A DNA stretch of 64,000 nucleotides from Propionispora sp. 2/2-37 (GCF_001298735.1 NZ_CYSP01000017.1:22326-86325), one strand, 5' to 3'; shown: positions 1 through 8,596, numbered from the stretch's first letter. The notes: generated by a model from the letters alone, not told the origin. Translations and numbers: made by a program.

Positions 1-831
1 AATATCCAGCACCGTTTTTTGCTCACTGTCTCCTTCCGGTGTTACTTCCACACGATGTGCGGGAATGCGGCCGTTTGTCATTCCAGTTACAACGGCAGCA
101 TAGTTTACTCCGGGACTTTTTTCAATGAAGGCCAGCGCTTTGTTTTGGGCTTCTTCCGGCTGAATTTCAGCCATTCCGCTTAAATTCTTGGGCTCAACAC
201 GTTCCAGGTGCTCGGAAAAGGGACCGTCGTAAACTAAGGTCGGATAACGCTGCATTTGCTTGTCTAAAGCCGCAAAATCTGTTTGCACTATATTGTCTGG
301 AGTTTTTTGCAGGTTGTTTCTTACTTCCTCAAAAAAAGCGCCGAAATAAGAATTGTTTTGAGCCACCCGGGCCTGCACACCCTGGAGTTCCCGATTTAGT
401 TCCGCCGACTGCTGGTAGAGGCTGTTCAAGGTTTCCCGGTGTTTGGCTTCGATTACCCCGCCCTGAAGGATTTCCCGGGAAAGGCTGTTGCCGTACTCTC
501 CTGCCTGCGCCAAAAATCTGGCGGTACGACCGGCAAGCATATCATTTAGAGGCAACTGGCCCAGATTGGCCTGGGCAAAGGCTGCCTGCTGGCGGATGTC
601 CATCAGGAGCATAATTGCAAGGCTTGGGTCGGTAACTATTACACTTTTTGCAAAAAGCACTTCCAGGTTTTGCACCTGACTTGTCATTTCAAAAAAGGCC
701 CGCTGATATTTGTTATTTAGAAAAGTTTCCAGGCTACGGTTTGTCTGGTACTGGCGGTATCCCCACCACCCCAGGACTGCTACCAGCACCAGCGCACCAA
801 TAGCCCCCAGAATGAGCCACCTTTTTCGCAA
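1..831 (-). CDS. ypeB: Germination protein YpeB, C-terminus cut by window edge
   Basis: Reading the minus strand from a TTG at 831 gives 277 open codons that run off the left edge. The start has the ribosome site AGGAGGG five bases upstream, and no in-frame ATG competes. Residues about 5-26 form one membrane anchor (RWLILGAIGALVLVAVLGWW), followed by a long helical Gln/Glu-rich region. Near residue 195 the segment YPTLVYDGPFSEHLE matches the conserved block that opens the repeat part of YpeB. In Bacillus, YpeB is co-expressed with the cortex-lytic enzyme SleB and needed for its stability in the spore. sleB lies directly upstream here, 130 bases away on the same strand, which supports the assignment. 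The PepSY-type C-terminal repeats lie outside the window. Confidence 0.85.
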   Translation of the reverse strand, partial: MRKRWLILGAIGALVLVAVLGWWGYRQYQTNRSLETFLNNKYQRAFFEMTSQVQNLEVLFAKSVIVTDPSLAIMLLMDIRQQAAFAQANLGQLPLNDMLAGRTARFLAQAGEYGNSLSREILQGGVIEAKHRETLNSLYQQSAELNRELQGVQARVAQNNSYFGAFFEEVRNNLQKTPDNIVQTDFAALDKQMQRYPTLVYDGPFSEHLERVEPKNLSGMAEIQPEEAQNKALAFIEKSPGVNYAAVVTGMTNGRIPAHRVEVTPEGDSEQKTVLDI

Positions 832-961
832 GAGAACCCTCCTTTCATCTGCGCACAGTCTGTAAGATCAGCCTTCTTAAATCAAGGATCGCAAGCTGTA
901 AACCCGAAATAAGTACGGCTGCGGTTAAAATGAATGAATACTCCACCTGAATCAAGCTTCA

Positions 962-1597
962 TTACCGGCCAAAAACATGATTGCCGATTTCCGTGTTGAT
1001 ATTTCTTGACCAAATCCAGGGACTGACCGGCTTGCTAGGATTCCAGAAGAAAAGCGACCCACCTGTCGGATCATAACCGCCCATGGCCGTATCCGCGGCA
1101 CGGATGGATTCCTGGCTTAGCGGCCTGTTTACCTGTCCGTTGGCAACAGACTCAAAAGCATGATCCTGATAAATTACTCCGCTAATCGTATGCGGGAAAT
1201 CAGCGCTCTTGGTCCGGTTCAATATTACCGCTCCAACAGCCACCTTCCCCAGGAATGGTTCATTTGCAGCCTCGCCCTCGATAACCCGGGCTAACAAAGT
1301 AACTTCGCCTCTTTCGGGATTTTTTGCCGCCGCCGGTTGTTTGAGCCAGAATACACCGGCTAAAAATAAGGCGATCAGGCATGCCGCATATAAAACGCAC
1401 ATTGGTTTTGTATAAAACAGCTTCTGAGTTATAACCCTCACCTCCCAATATTGTGAATATTGTTTCACGACTGCCATTTTTTTATGTAAGTTCATTTCAA
1501 GCTTGGCACTGGTGGCGATCAATTTAGTATTCATATGTTCGAGCATGGCAATAACATCTTTTTGTTGGTTACTGAAGCCATGGTTCATTGCAATCAC
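962..1597 (-). CDS. sleB: Spore cortex-lytic enzyme SleB
   Basis: A 211-residue protein whose last 110 residues form a Hydrolase_2 (SleB/CwlJ) domain: RVIEGEAANEPFLGKVAVGA, then ILNR, and a C-terminal GGSLFFWNPSKP block. The Glu residues in the VIEGEA motif correspond to the catalytic region of this lytic transglycosylase family. A membrane anchor spans residues 66-85. The family degrades muramic-lactam-containing spore cortex at germination. The usual N-terminal peptidoglycan-binding domain is missing; residues 1-60 instead look cytoplasmic and charged. The start is uncertain: no good ribosome site precedes 1597, whereas a GGGAGGTGAGG sequence lies just before the membrane anchor, where only non-ATG codons are available. 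ypeB follows, so this is a germination operon. Confidence 0.82.
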   Translation of the reverse strand: MIAMNHGFSNQQKDVIAMLEHMNTKLIATSAKLEMNLHKKMAVVKQYSQYWEVRVITQKLFYTKPMCVLYAACLIALFLAGVFWLKQPAAAKNPERGEVTLLARVIEGEAANEPFLGKVAVGAVILNRTKSADFPHTISGVIYQDHAFESVANGQVNRPLSQESIRAADTAMGGYDPTGGSLFFWNPSKPVSPWIWSRNINTEIGNHVFGR

Positions 1598-1693
1598 AAA
1601 CCATGATACATGGTCATATATTAAAAAAGAACTGGAAAATTCAACATGATAATTTTCCTTCAGCGTAAAATGTTATGGTGCGAGGTGCAATGC

Positions 1694-3511
1694 ATGGATT
1701 CAACTAATATGAAATACAAAGATGAAATGCCCATCAAAACCATTAACAGAATAAGAGATATTCTTGGTGAGATGGGCCTTCTGACGGTAGAAACCTCATG
1801 GAAAAATTCGGTGAATGGTTTTTACTCGGTGAGCGTGATGATCGACAATACCGATCTGCTGACCAATGGAAAAGGAACTTCGGTCGAATTCGCCCTGGCC
1901 AGCGCCTACGGCGAGATGATGGAACGCCTGCAAAATCTCTGCCACTACAGACTAAGTTTGGATTTAAAGCCCCAGACCATGGAATACCTAGGCTTTTATT
2001 ACGCCCCTGACGAAAAACCGATGAGTACCGATGAGTTCCTTGCCAGTGAAGAAGATTGGATCAAAACCCAATTGTCCAGAGTCAACCCTTCACTGGATAA
2101 ACGGGAACTGCTGGCAAATTGGCAGACAATGTCTTATGAGAAGGTATCCGCCGATTTTATCGCTCTACCTTATTGCAATCTTAACAGCAAGCGTATTTCC
2201 CATATCCCGATGAAAATGGTCTCGATGATGTATATGTCGAACGGCATGTGCGCCGGCAATTCGCCTGAAGAGGCTTTGGTGCAGGGAATATCTGAAATCA
2301 TGGAGCGCTACGCCAACAAGAAAATCCTTAGGGAGAGAATAGTACCGCCTACTATCCCGCGGTATTATATCGTGAAATTTCCCAAGATTGAGGCGATGAT
2401 TGCCGAACTTGAAAAAAGCGGCAATTTTGAAGTTATCCTCAAAGACTGCTCGCTGGGACAAAAGTTGCCGGTTGTCGGGGTTATCCTGGTAAATAAGAAT
2501 GATCAGAGTTATTTTGTGAAATTTGGCGCTCATCCCAAATTTGAAATTGCCGCAGAGAGGACATTGACCGAACTTCTTCAGGGGCAGGATATAAACTTGA
2601 TGATGGGGGTCAAGGAGTTTTGCTTCCGCAACCCGACGGACGACCCGGAAAACTACATGGGCATACTGGTGACCGGCTCAGGGCTTTATCCTACGGAATT
2701 TTTCAGTCATAACTTCAGTTATCAGTTCAACGAATTCGAAGAAACCTCGGTAACCACAAACAAAGAAATGTTGGCTTATATGGTCGCCCTGTTAGCTCAA
2801 CTAGGCTGCGAGATATATGTACGTGATGTTTCGTTCCTGGGCTTTCCGAGTTTTCATATAATCGTTCCCGGCTTGAGTGAAATTGAGGGATTTGATGAGC
2901 TAGAGCCCATTACCAATTATGCTGCTTTCAACACCTTCAAAAGACTTGTCAGAAACATCGACCGCCTCGACGACGCCGGTGCCGCCACGATCATCGACTT
3001 TTTGCAAAACATGAACTATTCGTCTGAGGCTTCGGTCATGGATCTAATCAATCTGCCGGTACGCAATAAAGCGTTTCCGTGGTATTACAGTAATGCCGAC
3101 TTGTTTGTCACTGCCCTGAACTACTGGAAAGGCGATACCAATAAAGCCTATGAGAGCTTCACAAAATTTTGGGGTTATACCCAACAAGCTAATCCGCAAC
3201 GCCAAGTGACAACTTATTATAAGTGCGTACGGGATTTTCTGGCGACTAAGATTAAAGGGCTTGCGAAAAAGAACGCCGTGAGCACACTAAGCGTGTTCTA
3301 TCCGATGGAGGTAATCCAGGGGGTTGTGGCTGAATTCAACTCGCCAGCGAAAATCATTAGTTACCAAGGGCAATTAAACTGCTGGAATTGCGAGAACTGC
3401 CAATTTTCCAGTCAGTGTCTCTATCCGCCGATGGAACGGGTCTACAAAATGCTCAAGGAGCGGTACGCTGCCAGCGGAATAGATCAAAACGATCTCAAGA
3501 AGCTGATGTAA
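1694..3511 (+). CDS. YcaO-domain protein (E. coli YcaO type)
   Basis: A 605-residue YcaO-superfamily protein. YcaO domains use ATP to activate peptide amide bonds, forming azolines or thioamides in RiPPs; E. coli YcaO itself is linked to ribosomal protein S12 methylthiolation. Visible landmarks are NGKGTS followed by FALASAYGEMMERL (residues about 59-79), a second GISEIMERY helix near residue 200, and FGAHPKFEIAAERTLTELLQG near 280. These match the E. coli YcaO pattern rather than SagD fusions. The C-terminus (about 562-579) carries four Cys in the block NCWNCENCQFSSQCLYPP, possibly a metal site. I chose ATG 1694 because GAGGTG stands six bases before it; an upstream in-frame ATG at 1646 lacks a site. 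A terminator follows, and a Cys-repeat gene converges from the other strand. No E1-like partner or dehydrogenase lies nearby. Confidence 0.85.
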   Translation: MDSTNMKYKDEMPIKTINRIRDILGEMGLLTVETSWKNSVNGFYSVSVMIDNTDLLTNGKGTSVEFALASAYGEMMERLQNLCHYRLSLDLKPQTMEYLGFYYAPDEKPMSTDEFLASEEDWIKTQLSRVNPSLDKRELLANWQTMSYEKVSADFIALPYCNLNSKRISHIPMKMVSMMYMSNGMCAGNSPEEALVQGISEIMERYANKKILRERIVPPTIPRYYIVKFPKIEAMIAELEKSGNFEVILKDCSLGQKLPVVGVILVNKNDQSYFVKFGAHPKFEIAAERTLTELLQGQDINLMMGVKEFCFRNPTDDPENYMGILVTGSGLYPTEFFSHNFSYQFNEFEETSVTTNKEMLAYMVALLAQLGCEIYVRDVSFLGFPSFHIIVPGLSEIEGFDELEPITNYAAFNTFKRLVRNIDRLDDAGAATIIDFLQNMNYSSEASVMDLINLPVRNKAFPWYYSNADLFVTALNYWKGDTNKAYESFTKFWGYTQQANPQRQVTTYYKCVRDFLATKIKGLAKKNAVSTLSVFYPMEVIQGVVAEFNSPAKIISYQGQLNCWNCENCQFSSQCLYPPMERVYKMLKERYAASGIDQNDLKKLM

Positions 3512-3517
3512 GTACAC

Positions 3518-3551
3518 AAAAGCCAAAGCCGTATGCTTTGGCTTTTGCTTT
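3518..3551 (+). terminator. Rho-independent terminator after ycaO-like gene
   Basis: Perfect 12-base arms AAAAGCCAAAGC (3518-3529) and GCTTTGGCTTTT (3535-3546) with a five-base loop, seven bases after the stop codon. A-rich and T-rich flanks could let it work in both directions, ending both the YcaO gene and the convergent Cys-repeat gene. Confidence 0.8.
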
Positions 3552-3607
3552 TCCTTAGTAAGGACCGACATTACGCCTTGTCGACGCGACATCTTATCAG
3601 ATTGACA

Positions 3608-4114
3608 TTACTTCTCCCAATTCATAGAACGGCAGTAGTGGCAAGAATGGCATGAATGGCAAGAATGGCAGCACTGACAGGAATGGCAGGACTGACAAGA
3701 ATGGCAAGACTGGCAGGAATGACAGGAATGGCAAGACTGGCAAGAATAACAGGATTGGCAGCTCTTCATTGAGTAGCAGGACTGGCAACTCTCCATCGAG
3801 TAACAGGACTGACAACTCTTCATCGAGTAACAGGACTGGCAACTCTTCATCGAATAGCAGGACTGGCAACTCTTCATCGAGTAACAGGACTGACAACTCT
3901 TCATCGAATAGCAGGACTGGCAACTCTTCATCGAGTAGCAGGACTGACAACTCTTCATCGAGTGGCAGGACTGGCAACTCTTCATCGAGTGGCAGGACTG
4001 GCAACTCTTCATCGAGTAACAGGACTGACAACTCTTCATCGAGTGGCAGGACTGGCAACTGCTCATCGAGTAGCAACTAAGCATGGAATCGTCATCATCG
4101 TCATCATAAAACAT
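3608..4114 (-). CDS. Cys/Ser repeat protein, candidate RiPP precursor
   Basis: A 168-residue protein of very low complexity. It begins MFYDDDDDDSMLSCYSM and continues as about a dozen nine-residue units of the form SMKSCQSCY/H, then changes to SCQSCH-type units, and ends HYCRSMNWEK. Nearly every third or fourth residue is Cys or Ser, the substrates of azoline-forming YcaO enzymes. The start is strongly supported: TGGAGGTGATT lies eight bases before ATG 4114. The repeat DNA is open in other frames too, but none of those has a ribosome site. The pattern resembles sonorensin/heterocycloanthracin-type precursors (repeated CxxC with Ser, His and Met), and a YcaO gene sits 97 bases away, convergent. 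Alternatives are a metal-binding or spore-coat protein. No export or maturation partner is visible, so the function is inferred. Confidence 0.65.
   Translation of the reverse strand: MFYDDDDDDSMLSCYSMSSCQSCHSMKSCQSCYSMKSCQSCHSMKSCQSCHSMKSCQSCYSMKSCQSCYSMKSCQSCYSMKSCQSCYSMKSCQSCYSMKSCQSCYSMESCQSCYSMKSCQSCYSCQSCHSCHSCQSCHSCQSCHSCQCCHSCHSCHSCHYCRSMNWEK
3740..4078. repeat. 27-bp coding tandem repeat array
   Basis: Unit of 27 bases (core GGCAACTCTTCATCGAGTA on the plus strand, with interchangeable GACAACT/GGCAACT and AGCAGG/GGCAGG variants), about a dozen copies between roughly 3766 and 4075. It is flanked at 3630-3765 by shorter GGCAAGAATG/GGCAGGACTG units of 9-18 bases. All periods are multiples of three, so the Cys-repeat reading frame stays open through expansions and contractions. 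Confidence 0.85.
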
Positions 4115-4301
4115 TAACCAATCACCTCCATATAAAATTCAGGTAACCTATTAACATAATATGATAACACTATGTCAGGTGTTACATTGTTTAACGGTGG
4201 TATTGTTGTCCGATAGAATTCAGTCCTGAATAATATAAAAAAGTCAAGCCTCTGATCACAGAAGTTTGACAATCCATTCTTAATATTAATATTTGGAATA
4301 G

Positions 4302-4376
4302 TGTCAAGTGGACGGGGTTGTCGACAACTTAAAACAGGTACGGTAAATAGGTTGTCAATACCCCGTCCCCTTGACA
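4302..4376. repeat. REP-like inverted repeat, GGGGACGG family
   Basis: TGTCAAGTGGACGGGGTT (4302-4319) pairs with ACCCCGTCCCCTTGACA (4360-4376), with further pairing inward (TGTCGACAAC against GTTGTCAATA). A diverged copy with the same inner sequence (ACGGTAAATA.GTTGTCAAT) lies at 36053-36134, and single arms recur at 35081 and 53945. The right arm begins directly where the broken antitoxin reading frame ends. Confidence 0.75.
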
Positions 4377-4577
4377 TTCAAATCCGCCAGAATTTCATAG
4401 TCTTTTCGGATCTCTTTGCTTTTTCTGCGTCGAGCATGAACATTTTCTCTTCATACTCATGATTACCATATCTCCATACCCATTTTTTGTCACAAAAATA
4501 GGTTCATTGGATGTATGGCACATTTGAGATATCTCACTAGTGTTTTTCAAATCCCGAATCGGAATGCTCTGGGGCAT
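4377..4577 (-). pseudogene. Phd/YefM-type antitoxin remnant, multiply frameshifted
   Basis: The first frame reads MPQSIPIRDLKNTSEISQMC, then NEPIFVTKNGYGDMVIMSM, the typical N-terminal DNA-binding half of a Phd/YefM antitoxin. It then shifts. A second frame gives YEEKMFMLDAEK and a third gives KEIRKDYEILADLN, which together are the usual C-terminal continuation. At least two small indels are therefore needed to rebuild the protein, and its last residues run into the REP-like repeat at 4376. No toxin gene follows. The start overlaps the last 41 bases of the DUF72 gene. I read this as a decayed toxin-antitoxin locus, though the first 60 residues could still be translated as a DNA-binding fragment. 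Confidence 0.75.
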
Positions 4578-5391
4578 ACTCCTCTTGCCCCAACAATGCC
4601 TTTAGTTCCCTGGCTGCAGCGACAGCCCGGGCGCCATAGTGATTGTTGAACGCCAAGAATATTACCCGCGAGCGCTCTGTAAGCCGGCCGACCGCGGGAA
4701 CCCATTCGAATAATTCCGGCTGAGTGTATGCGTAGTTGTATCGCTCGTAAGATTCCTTGTGATCCCACCACTGCTGTTGGTTGCGCCCATGAAAGCGGAT
4801 GTAGGCGATATCCGAAGTCAGATGCACCAAACCGGTAATCTGACCTTTTACTTTTGGTCCGTCAATCCCCACAAAGCCAATCCCGAGAGACCGGAAAAGT
4901 TCAGGGGTCTCCGGGCTATCCCACGTATAATGCCGGACTTCGGCCACAAGCGGTAAATCCGGCAGCATTTCCCGCAAGTAACCGAGATACTGCCGGTTAT
5001 CGCTGCCGTTATGAAACGAGTATGGGAACTGCAAAAGGACGGCGCCGAGTTTGCCCGCATTTTCCAGGGTACTCACCGCCTGCCGGAAAGCAGCCGCATC
5101 TTCTTTGATATTTTCTTTCCGGTTGTGGGTCAGCGACTGGAAAGCCTTGATGGTAAATATAAAGCCAGGGGGCGCTTTACGCACCATACCGGCCAACGTC
5201 TTCTCCGAAGGCAAGCGATAAAAAGTAAAATTGATCTCAGTGAACGAGAACTCGCGGGCGTAAAAAGAAAGCATGTCACCCGGCTTAATGTCCGCGGGAT
5301 AATAGGTACCCCGCCAGTCATCGTAGCTGTAGCCCGATGTGCCTATGTAGAGTTTTGCGGCTGCCCGGTTAGCGGTAGTATCCATGTTCAT
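4537..5391 (-). CDS. DUF72 (YecE-family) protein
   Basis: About 284 residues. YIGTSGYSYDDWRGTYYP at the N-terminus, FTEINFTFYRLPS, and the C-terminal NNHYGARAVAAARELK are hallmarks of the DUF72 TIM-barrel-like family, whose biochemical activity is not established. AAGGAG precedes ATGs at 5391 and 5385; I list 5391, but 5385 has equally plausible spacing. It is the last gene of the unit behind the LexA-boxed polymerase, overlapping or nearly touching the small gene before it, so it may be damage-inducible. The final residues (YAPEHSDSGFEKH) are read from the same DNA as the start of the antitoxin remnant, so the natural C-terminus may have been replaced. Confidence 0.8.
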   Translation of the reverse strand: MNMDTTANRAAAKLYIGTSGYSYDDWRGTYYPADIKPGDMLSFYAREFSFTEINFTFYRLPSEKTLAGMVRKAPPGFIFTIKAFQSLTHNRKENIKEDAAAFRQAVSTLENAGKLGAVLLQFPYSFHNGSDNRQYLGYLREMLPDLPLVAEVRHYTWDSPETPELFRSLGIGFVGIDGPKVKGQITGLVHLTSDIAYIRFHGRNQQQWWDHKESYERYNYAYTQPELFEWVPAVGRLTERSRVIFLAFNNHYGARAVAAARELKALLGQEEYAPEHSDSGFEKH

Positions 5392-5404
5392 CCCACTCCT
5401 TAAC

Positions 5405-5653
5405 TTAGCCAAATTTGATCAAGCGCCAAACGCCGGTATCCACTTCCCAGACAAGTTCCGCTATCTTGTCATCTTGCGTACTCACACAATAGATCCGGCT
5501 GGCCCGTTCCGTCCATATGGGCTTGCCGAACTGCCACCACTTGATGTTGGCCACTTTGTACTCCTTGCAGTTATATTTGAAAGCCAGTGGCTTAATATTG
5601 CCGTCGGGTCCGAAGTATGCCGCAACCGGTATCGCTTCTTTCAACACTTTCAT
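5405..5653 (-). CDS. Small conserved-looking protein between dnaE-like and DUF72 genes
   Basis: 82 residues, MKVLKEAIPVAAYFGPDGNI through VWEVDTGVWRLIKFG, rich in Trp and beta-forming residues, with no membrane segment. The pattern (a short strand with KVANIKWWQFGKPIW, then R.YCV, then ELVWEVDTGVWRL) is reminiscent of DUF6504-type proteins encoded beside translesion polymerases, but I cannot confirm membership. It lies 15 bases after the polymerase stop and runs almost into the DUF72 start, so the three are probably one transcript. A function in DNA damage tolerance is inference from context only. Confidence 0.6.
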   Translation of the reverse strand: MKVLKEAIPVAAYFGPDGNIKPLAFKYNCKEYKVANIKWWQFGKPIWTERASRIYCVSTQDDKIAELVWEVDTGVWRLIKFG

Positions 5654-5668
5654 GTCAATACTCCTTCA

Positions 5669-8581
5669 TTATATTATTGCAGAGACCCGCTGAGCGGTGA
5701 TGCTGAACCCCCTTACACCTGTTTTCCGTACTACGCCGTCGATTTTCAGCAGATTGCTCTGATAAATAGTCTTGGCATATTTGTCCTGAATATTAGGAAA
5801 AACGGTTACATCAGTCAAACCCGTATCGTCTTGCAGTGTCAAAAAGATTATCCTTTTCCCGGAACGGGTAGGCGGCGTCTGCCGGGAAATGACGATACCG
5901 GCTGCCGAAACCCGCTCGCCGTTACGCTTGGTCTCTTCAATTGTGCGGCTCGGAGTATAGGAAACAGGCATTAGCGTAAGCGGATGATCACTCACTGTCA
6001 TTCCCAGTACGGCAATCTCTGCATTGGCTCGTTTGGCTGGATTGGAACATCCTGTTCCAGGAATTGCTCCGATTCTGGACAGATCCATAATGATTTTTTC
6101 CGAAATCCCGTCCAGCAAATTACCTGCCCAGTCTTTTCCCCTGTTTTCTTGAATTCGATCCCAGGTTGAGCTACTCATACCCGCAACATATTTCAAACCT
6201 ACTCGTATACCATCCCCTTCCATCGTACAGTCCCAGGAGCCCCGACAGATATCGGGGGGATACACGGGGATACCTAAGCGCTTTGCTTCCCAAACGATCA
6301 CCTGCGGGGGATAAAAACCGCACGGGTGGTTGTTCAGTGTGGCACAGAAAAACTCCCGCGGGTAGTGGGCCTTAAGGTAGGCGCTCTGATAGGCAATCCA
6401 GCCGAAGCTGGCCGCATGGGCCTTATTAAAGCCATACGCAGCGAACCCGGCAACTTTTTCGAACACTTTGGCGGCGTCCTTTTCGCTGACGCCTTTCCCT
6501 TTCGCACCGGTGATGAACTGCTCGCGGATCAATGCCATCTCTTCTGTGGAGCGGTTTTTTGTCATTGCCCGCCGGAGGAGGTCGGCCTGCCCCAGCGTGA
6601 AGCCGGCCAAAAAGTGGCCTATCTGTAAAACCTGTTCCTGATAGATAATGACACCATACGTATCCTTTAGCGCCGGTTCAAGGAAAGGGTGCATATAGTC
6701 ACATTGCGCGCGGCCGTGCCTTCTGGCTATATAAGGTGCAATCATCTCGCCCTGCATGGGTCCCGGCCGGAAAAGCGATATGTTGGCGATGATGTCCTCA
6801 AATTCAGTGGGTTGCAGCCGGCCGAGCAATTCCCTCATCCCCGGGGATTCAAGCTGAAAGACGCCCACCGTATCGGTTGACCGAAGCAACACGTAAGTGG
6901 CCTCATCATCCGCCGGTATGCGGTCGATATCCAGTTCCCCCCCGTTTTGTCTCACCATGGCCTGAGTGTCTTCGATTATTGATAGCATTTTTAGGCCCAG
7001 AAGGTCCATTTTGACGAGGCCGAGTTTTTCGACGTCGTCTTTGTCGTGTTGGCTGATGATAACTCCTTTTGTCGCATATTGCAGCGGCGTGAGCTGGCTA
7101 AGCGGCCGCTCAGCAATAATCACGCCTCCGTTATGGACGCCGAGATGGCGGGGAAAATCGGCGAAGCTTTCGGCGTACCGAAAGATCGTCCCGGTATGTT
7201 CCTTGCCGGTGAATTCACCCTTAAGTTCCGGCAGTTGTTCGATCACCGGAACGATTTTGTCAGCCCCACAATGCGGCAGCTTCTTCGAAATAGCCGACTG
7301 CTGATCGGCATCGTAACCTAATGCTTTCGCAACTTCGCGGACGCCGCTCCTGGCATTAATGGTGTTGACAGTGCAGACCATCGCCACCATATCTTTGCCA
7401 TACCGCCGGAATAAGTAGTCGATCACCTCGTCACGGCGGTTGGAGTCGAAATCGATGTCCACATCGGGCATGCCCTTCCGCTCCGGGTTAAGAAACCTCT
7501 CAAACAGGAGATTGTAACGTAATGGGTCAACGTGGGTGACGCCGAGCAGGTACGAGACAAGGGAATCGGCCGCAGACCCCCGTCCGGCAAAGCGAATGCC
7601 GCGCTTGCGGGCGAAGCTGACGATATCCCAAACCATAAGAAAGTAGTCGTTAAACCCCATAAGGTCGATTATCGCCAGTTCGTGTTCCAGCCGGCGAAGA
7701 GCGGCATTCTTGTCCGCGGGTGAATATAACTGCACCAAGCTAACTTCGCAAAGTAAGCGAAGCTCCTCCTTGGCCGTTTTCCCTTCGGGAAGCGGAAAGC
7801 GGGGGAACCGGAATTGTTCCGGGAACTCTATATTGCACCGCTCGGCAATGGCGGCGGTATTCAAGATCGAATCTATGTAGTCATTGAAAAGATCACACAT
7901 CGCTGCCGAACTTTTGAAGCCGTATTCACTATTGGGGAGGCCCGTCTTTTTGGCTGCGGCCACGTTCACGTTCTCCTTCATAGCCGCAAGGATATCATGG
8001 CGCATCCAATCATAGTGTCCCTGGAAGTGGACATTGTTCGTAACAACACTCGGGATGTCACACTTCAGCGCCAAATTGCAGAGACTGCGGATTTTCTGGC
8101 GGTCTCCCTCAAGATGATGGTGCTGCAGCTCAATATAATACCGGTCGCCGAACATCTCCTTATAGCGGGCGGCAAACTGCCGGGGGCGTTCGCCCTTCAA
8201 CGCCCGGACCAGGCCGCTCTTATCGCATCCGGACAAGACGATGATATTTCTTAACCCAGCCAGGTCTCTCTCCGGAATAATTGAGGCGCTTTCAAGATTA
8301 AAGCGGCTGATCACCCGGCAGAGTTCACTATATCCTTCGTAGTTTTCCGCCAGCAGGGTTAGATGCCCCTCCACGGTATCCAGTTCCGCACCGATGATTG
8401 GCTTGATGCCCGCATTACGGGCCGAATAGTAAAATCGCACGGCGCCACAAAGATTATTATGATCGGTTAAGGCAACGGCCGGCATCTCCAGGCGCTTTGC
8501 CGAGTCTACAAGATCGGAAACAGAAAGCGTCGAATCCTTAAAACTAAAATTGGAATGGACATGGAGATGGATGAAGGACAT
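5669..8581 (-). CDS. DnaE-type DNA polymerase III alpha, short, SOS-controlled
   Basis: 970 residues. A PHP domain opens the protein (HLHVHSNFSFKDSTL, residues 5-19; ALTDHNN near 40). The C-family polymerase core has the acidic pair in PDVDIDFDSNRRDE near residue 372 and the third acid in KMDLLGLKML near 523, so the active site looks intact. A C-terminal OB-fold region ends the protein. It is about 190 residues shorter than replicative DnaE and lacks the tau-binding tail, as do the error-prone DnaE2/ImuC polymerases. Two LexA-type boxes sit 16-53 bases before the start, and the ribosome site GGGAGG is good. I infer a damage-inducible, probably mutagenic polymerase rather than the main replicase. 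No ImuB-like Y-family partner lies in the window. Confidence 0.85.
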   Translation of the reverse strand: MSFIHLHVHSNFSFKDSTLSVSDLVDSAKRLEMPAVALTDHNNLCGAVRFYYSARNAGIKPIIGAELDTVEGHLTLLAENYEGYSELCRVISRFNLESASIIPERDLAGLRNIIVLSGCDKSGLVRALKGERPRQFAARYKEMFGDRYYIELQHHHLEGDRQKIRSLCNLALKCDIPSVVTNNVHFQGHYDWMRHDILAAMKENVNVAAAKKTGLPNSEYGFKSSAAMCDLFNDYIDSILNTAAIAERCNIEFPEQFRFPRFPLPEGKTAKEELRLLCEVSLVQLYSPADKNAALRRLEHELAIIDLMGFNDYFLMVWDIVSFARKRGIRFAGRGSAADSLVSYLLGVTHVDPLRYNLLFERFLNPERKGMPDVDIDFDSNRRDEVIDYLFRRYGKDMVAMVCTVNTINARSGVREVAKALGYDADQQSAISKKLPHCGADKIVPVIEQLPELKGEFTGKEHTGTIFRYAESFADFPRHLGVHNGGVIIAERPLSQLTPLQYATKGVIISQHDKDDVEKLGLVKMDLLGLKMLSIIEDTQAMVRQNGGELDIDRIPADDEATYVLLRSTDTVGVFQLESPGMRELLGRLQPTEFEDIIANISLFRPGPMQGEMIAPYIARRHGRAQCDYMHPFLEPALKDTYGVIIYQEQVLQIGHFLAGFTLGQADLLRRAMTKNRSTEEMALIREQFITGAKGKGVSEKDAAKVFEKVAGFAAYGFNKAHAASFGWIAYQSAYLKAHYPREFFCATLNNHPCGFYPPQVIVWEAKRLGIPVYPPDICRGSWDCTMEGDGIRVGLKYVAGMSSSTWDRIQENRGKDWAGNLLDGISEKIIMDLSRIGAIPGTGCSNPAKRANAEIAVLGMTVSDHPLTLMPVSYTPSRTIEETKRNGERVSAAGIVISRQTPPTRSGKRIIFLTLQDDTGLTDVTVFPNIQDKYAKTIYQSNLLKIDGVVRKTGVRGFSITAQRVSAII

Positions 8582-8596
8582 CGCCCCGCCTCCCTA

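Noticed and set aside
3652..4080. Plus-strand Asn/Ser/Arg repeat frame and minus-strand Leu/Glu repeat frame (3597-4076)
   Set aside because: They are by-products of the stop-free 27-bp repeat. Neither has a ribosome site, unlike the Cys-repeat frame.
4114..4377. 87-codon minus-strand frame upstream of the Cys-repeat gene
   Set aside because: It runs through the REP-like hairpin, has no ribosome site and no protein-like pattern.
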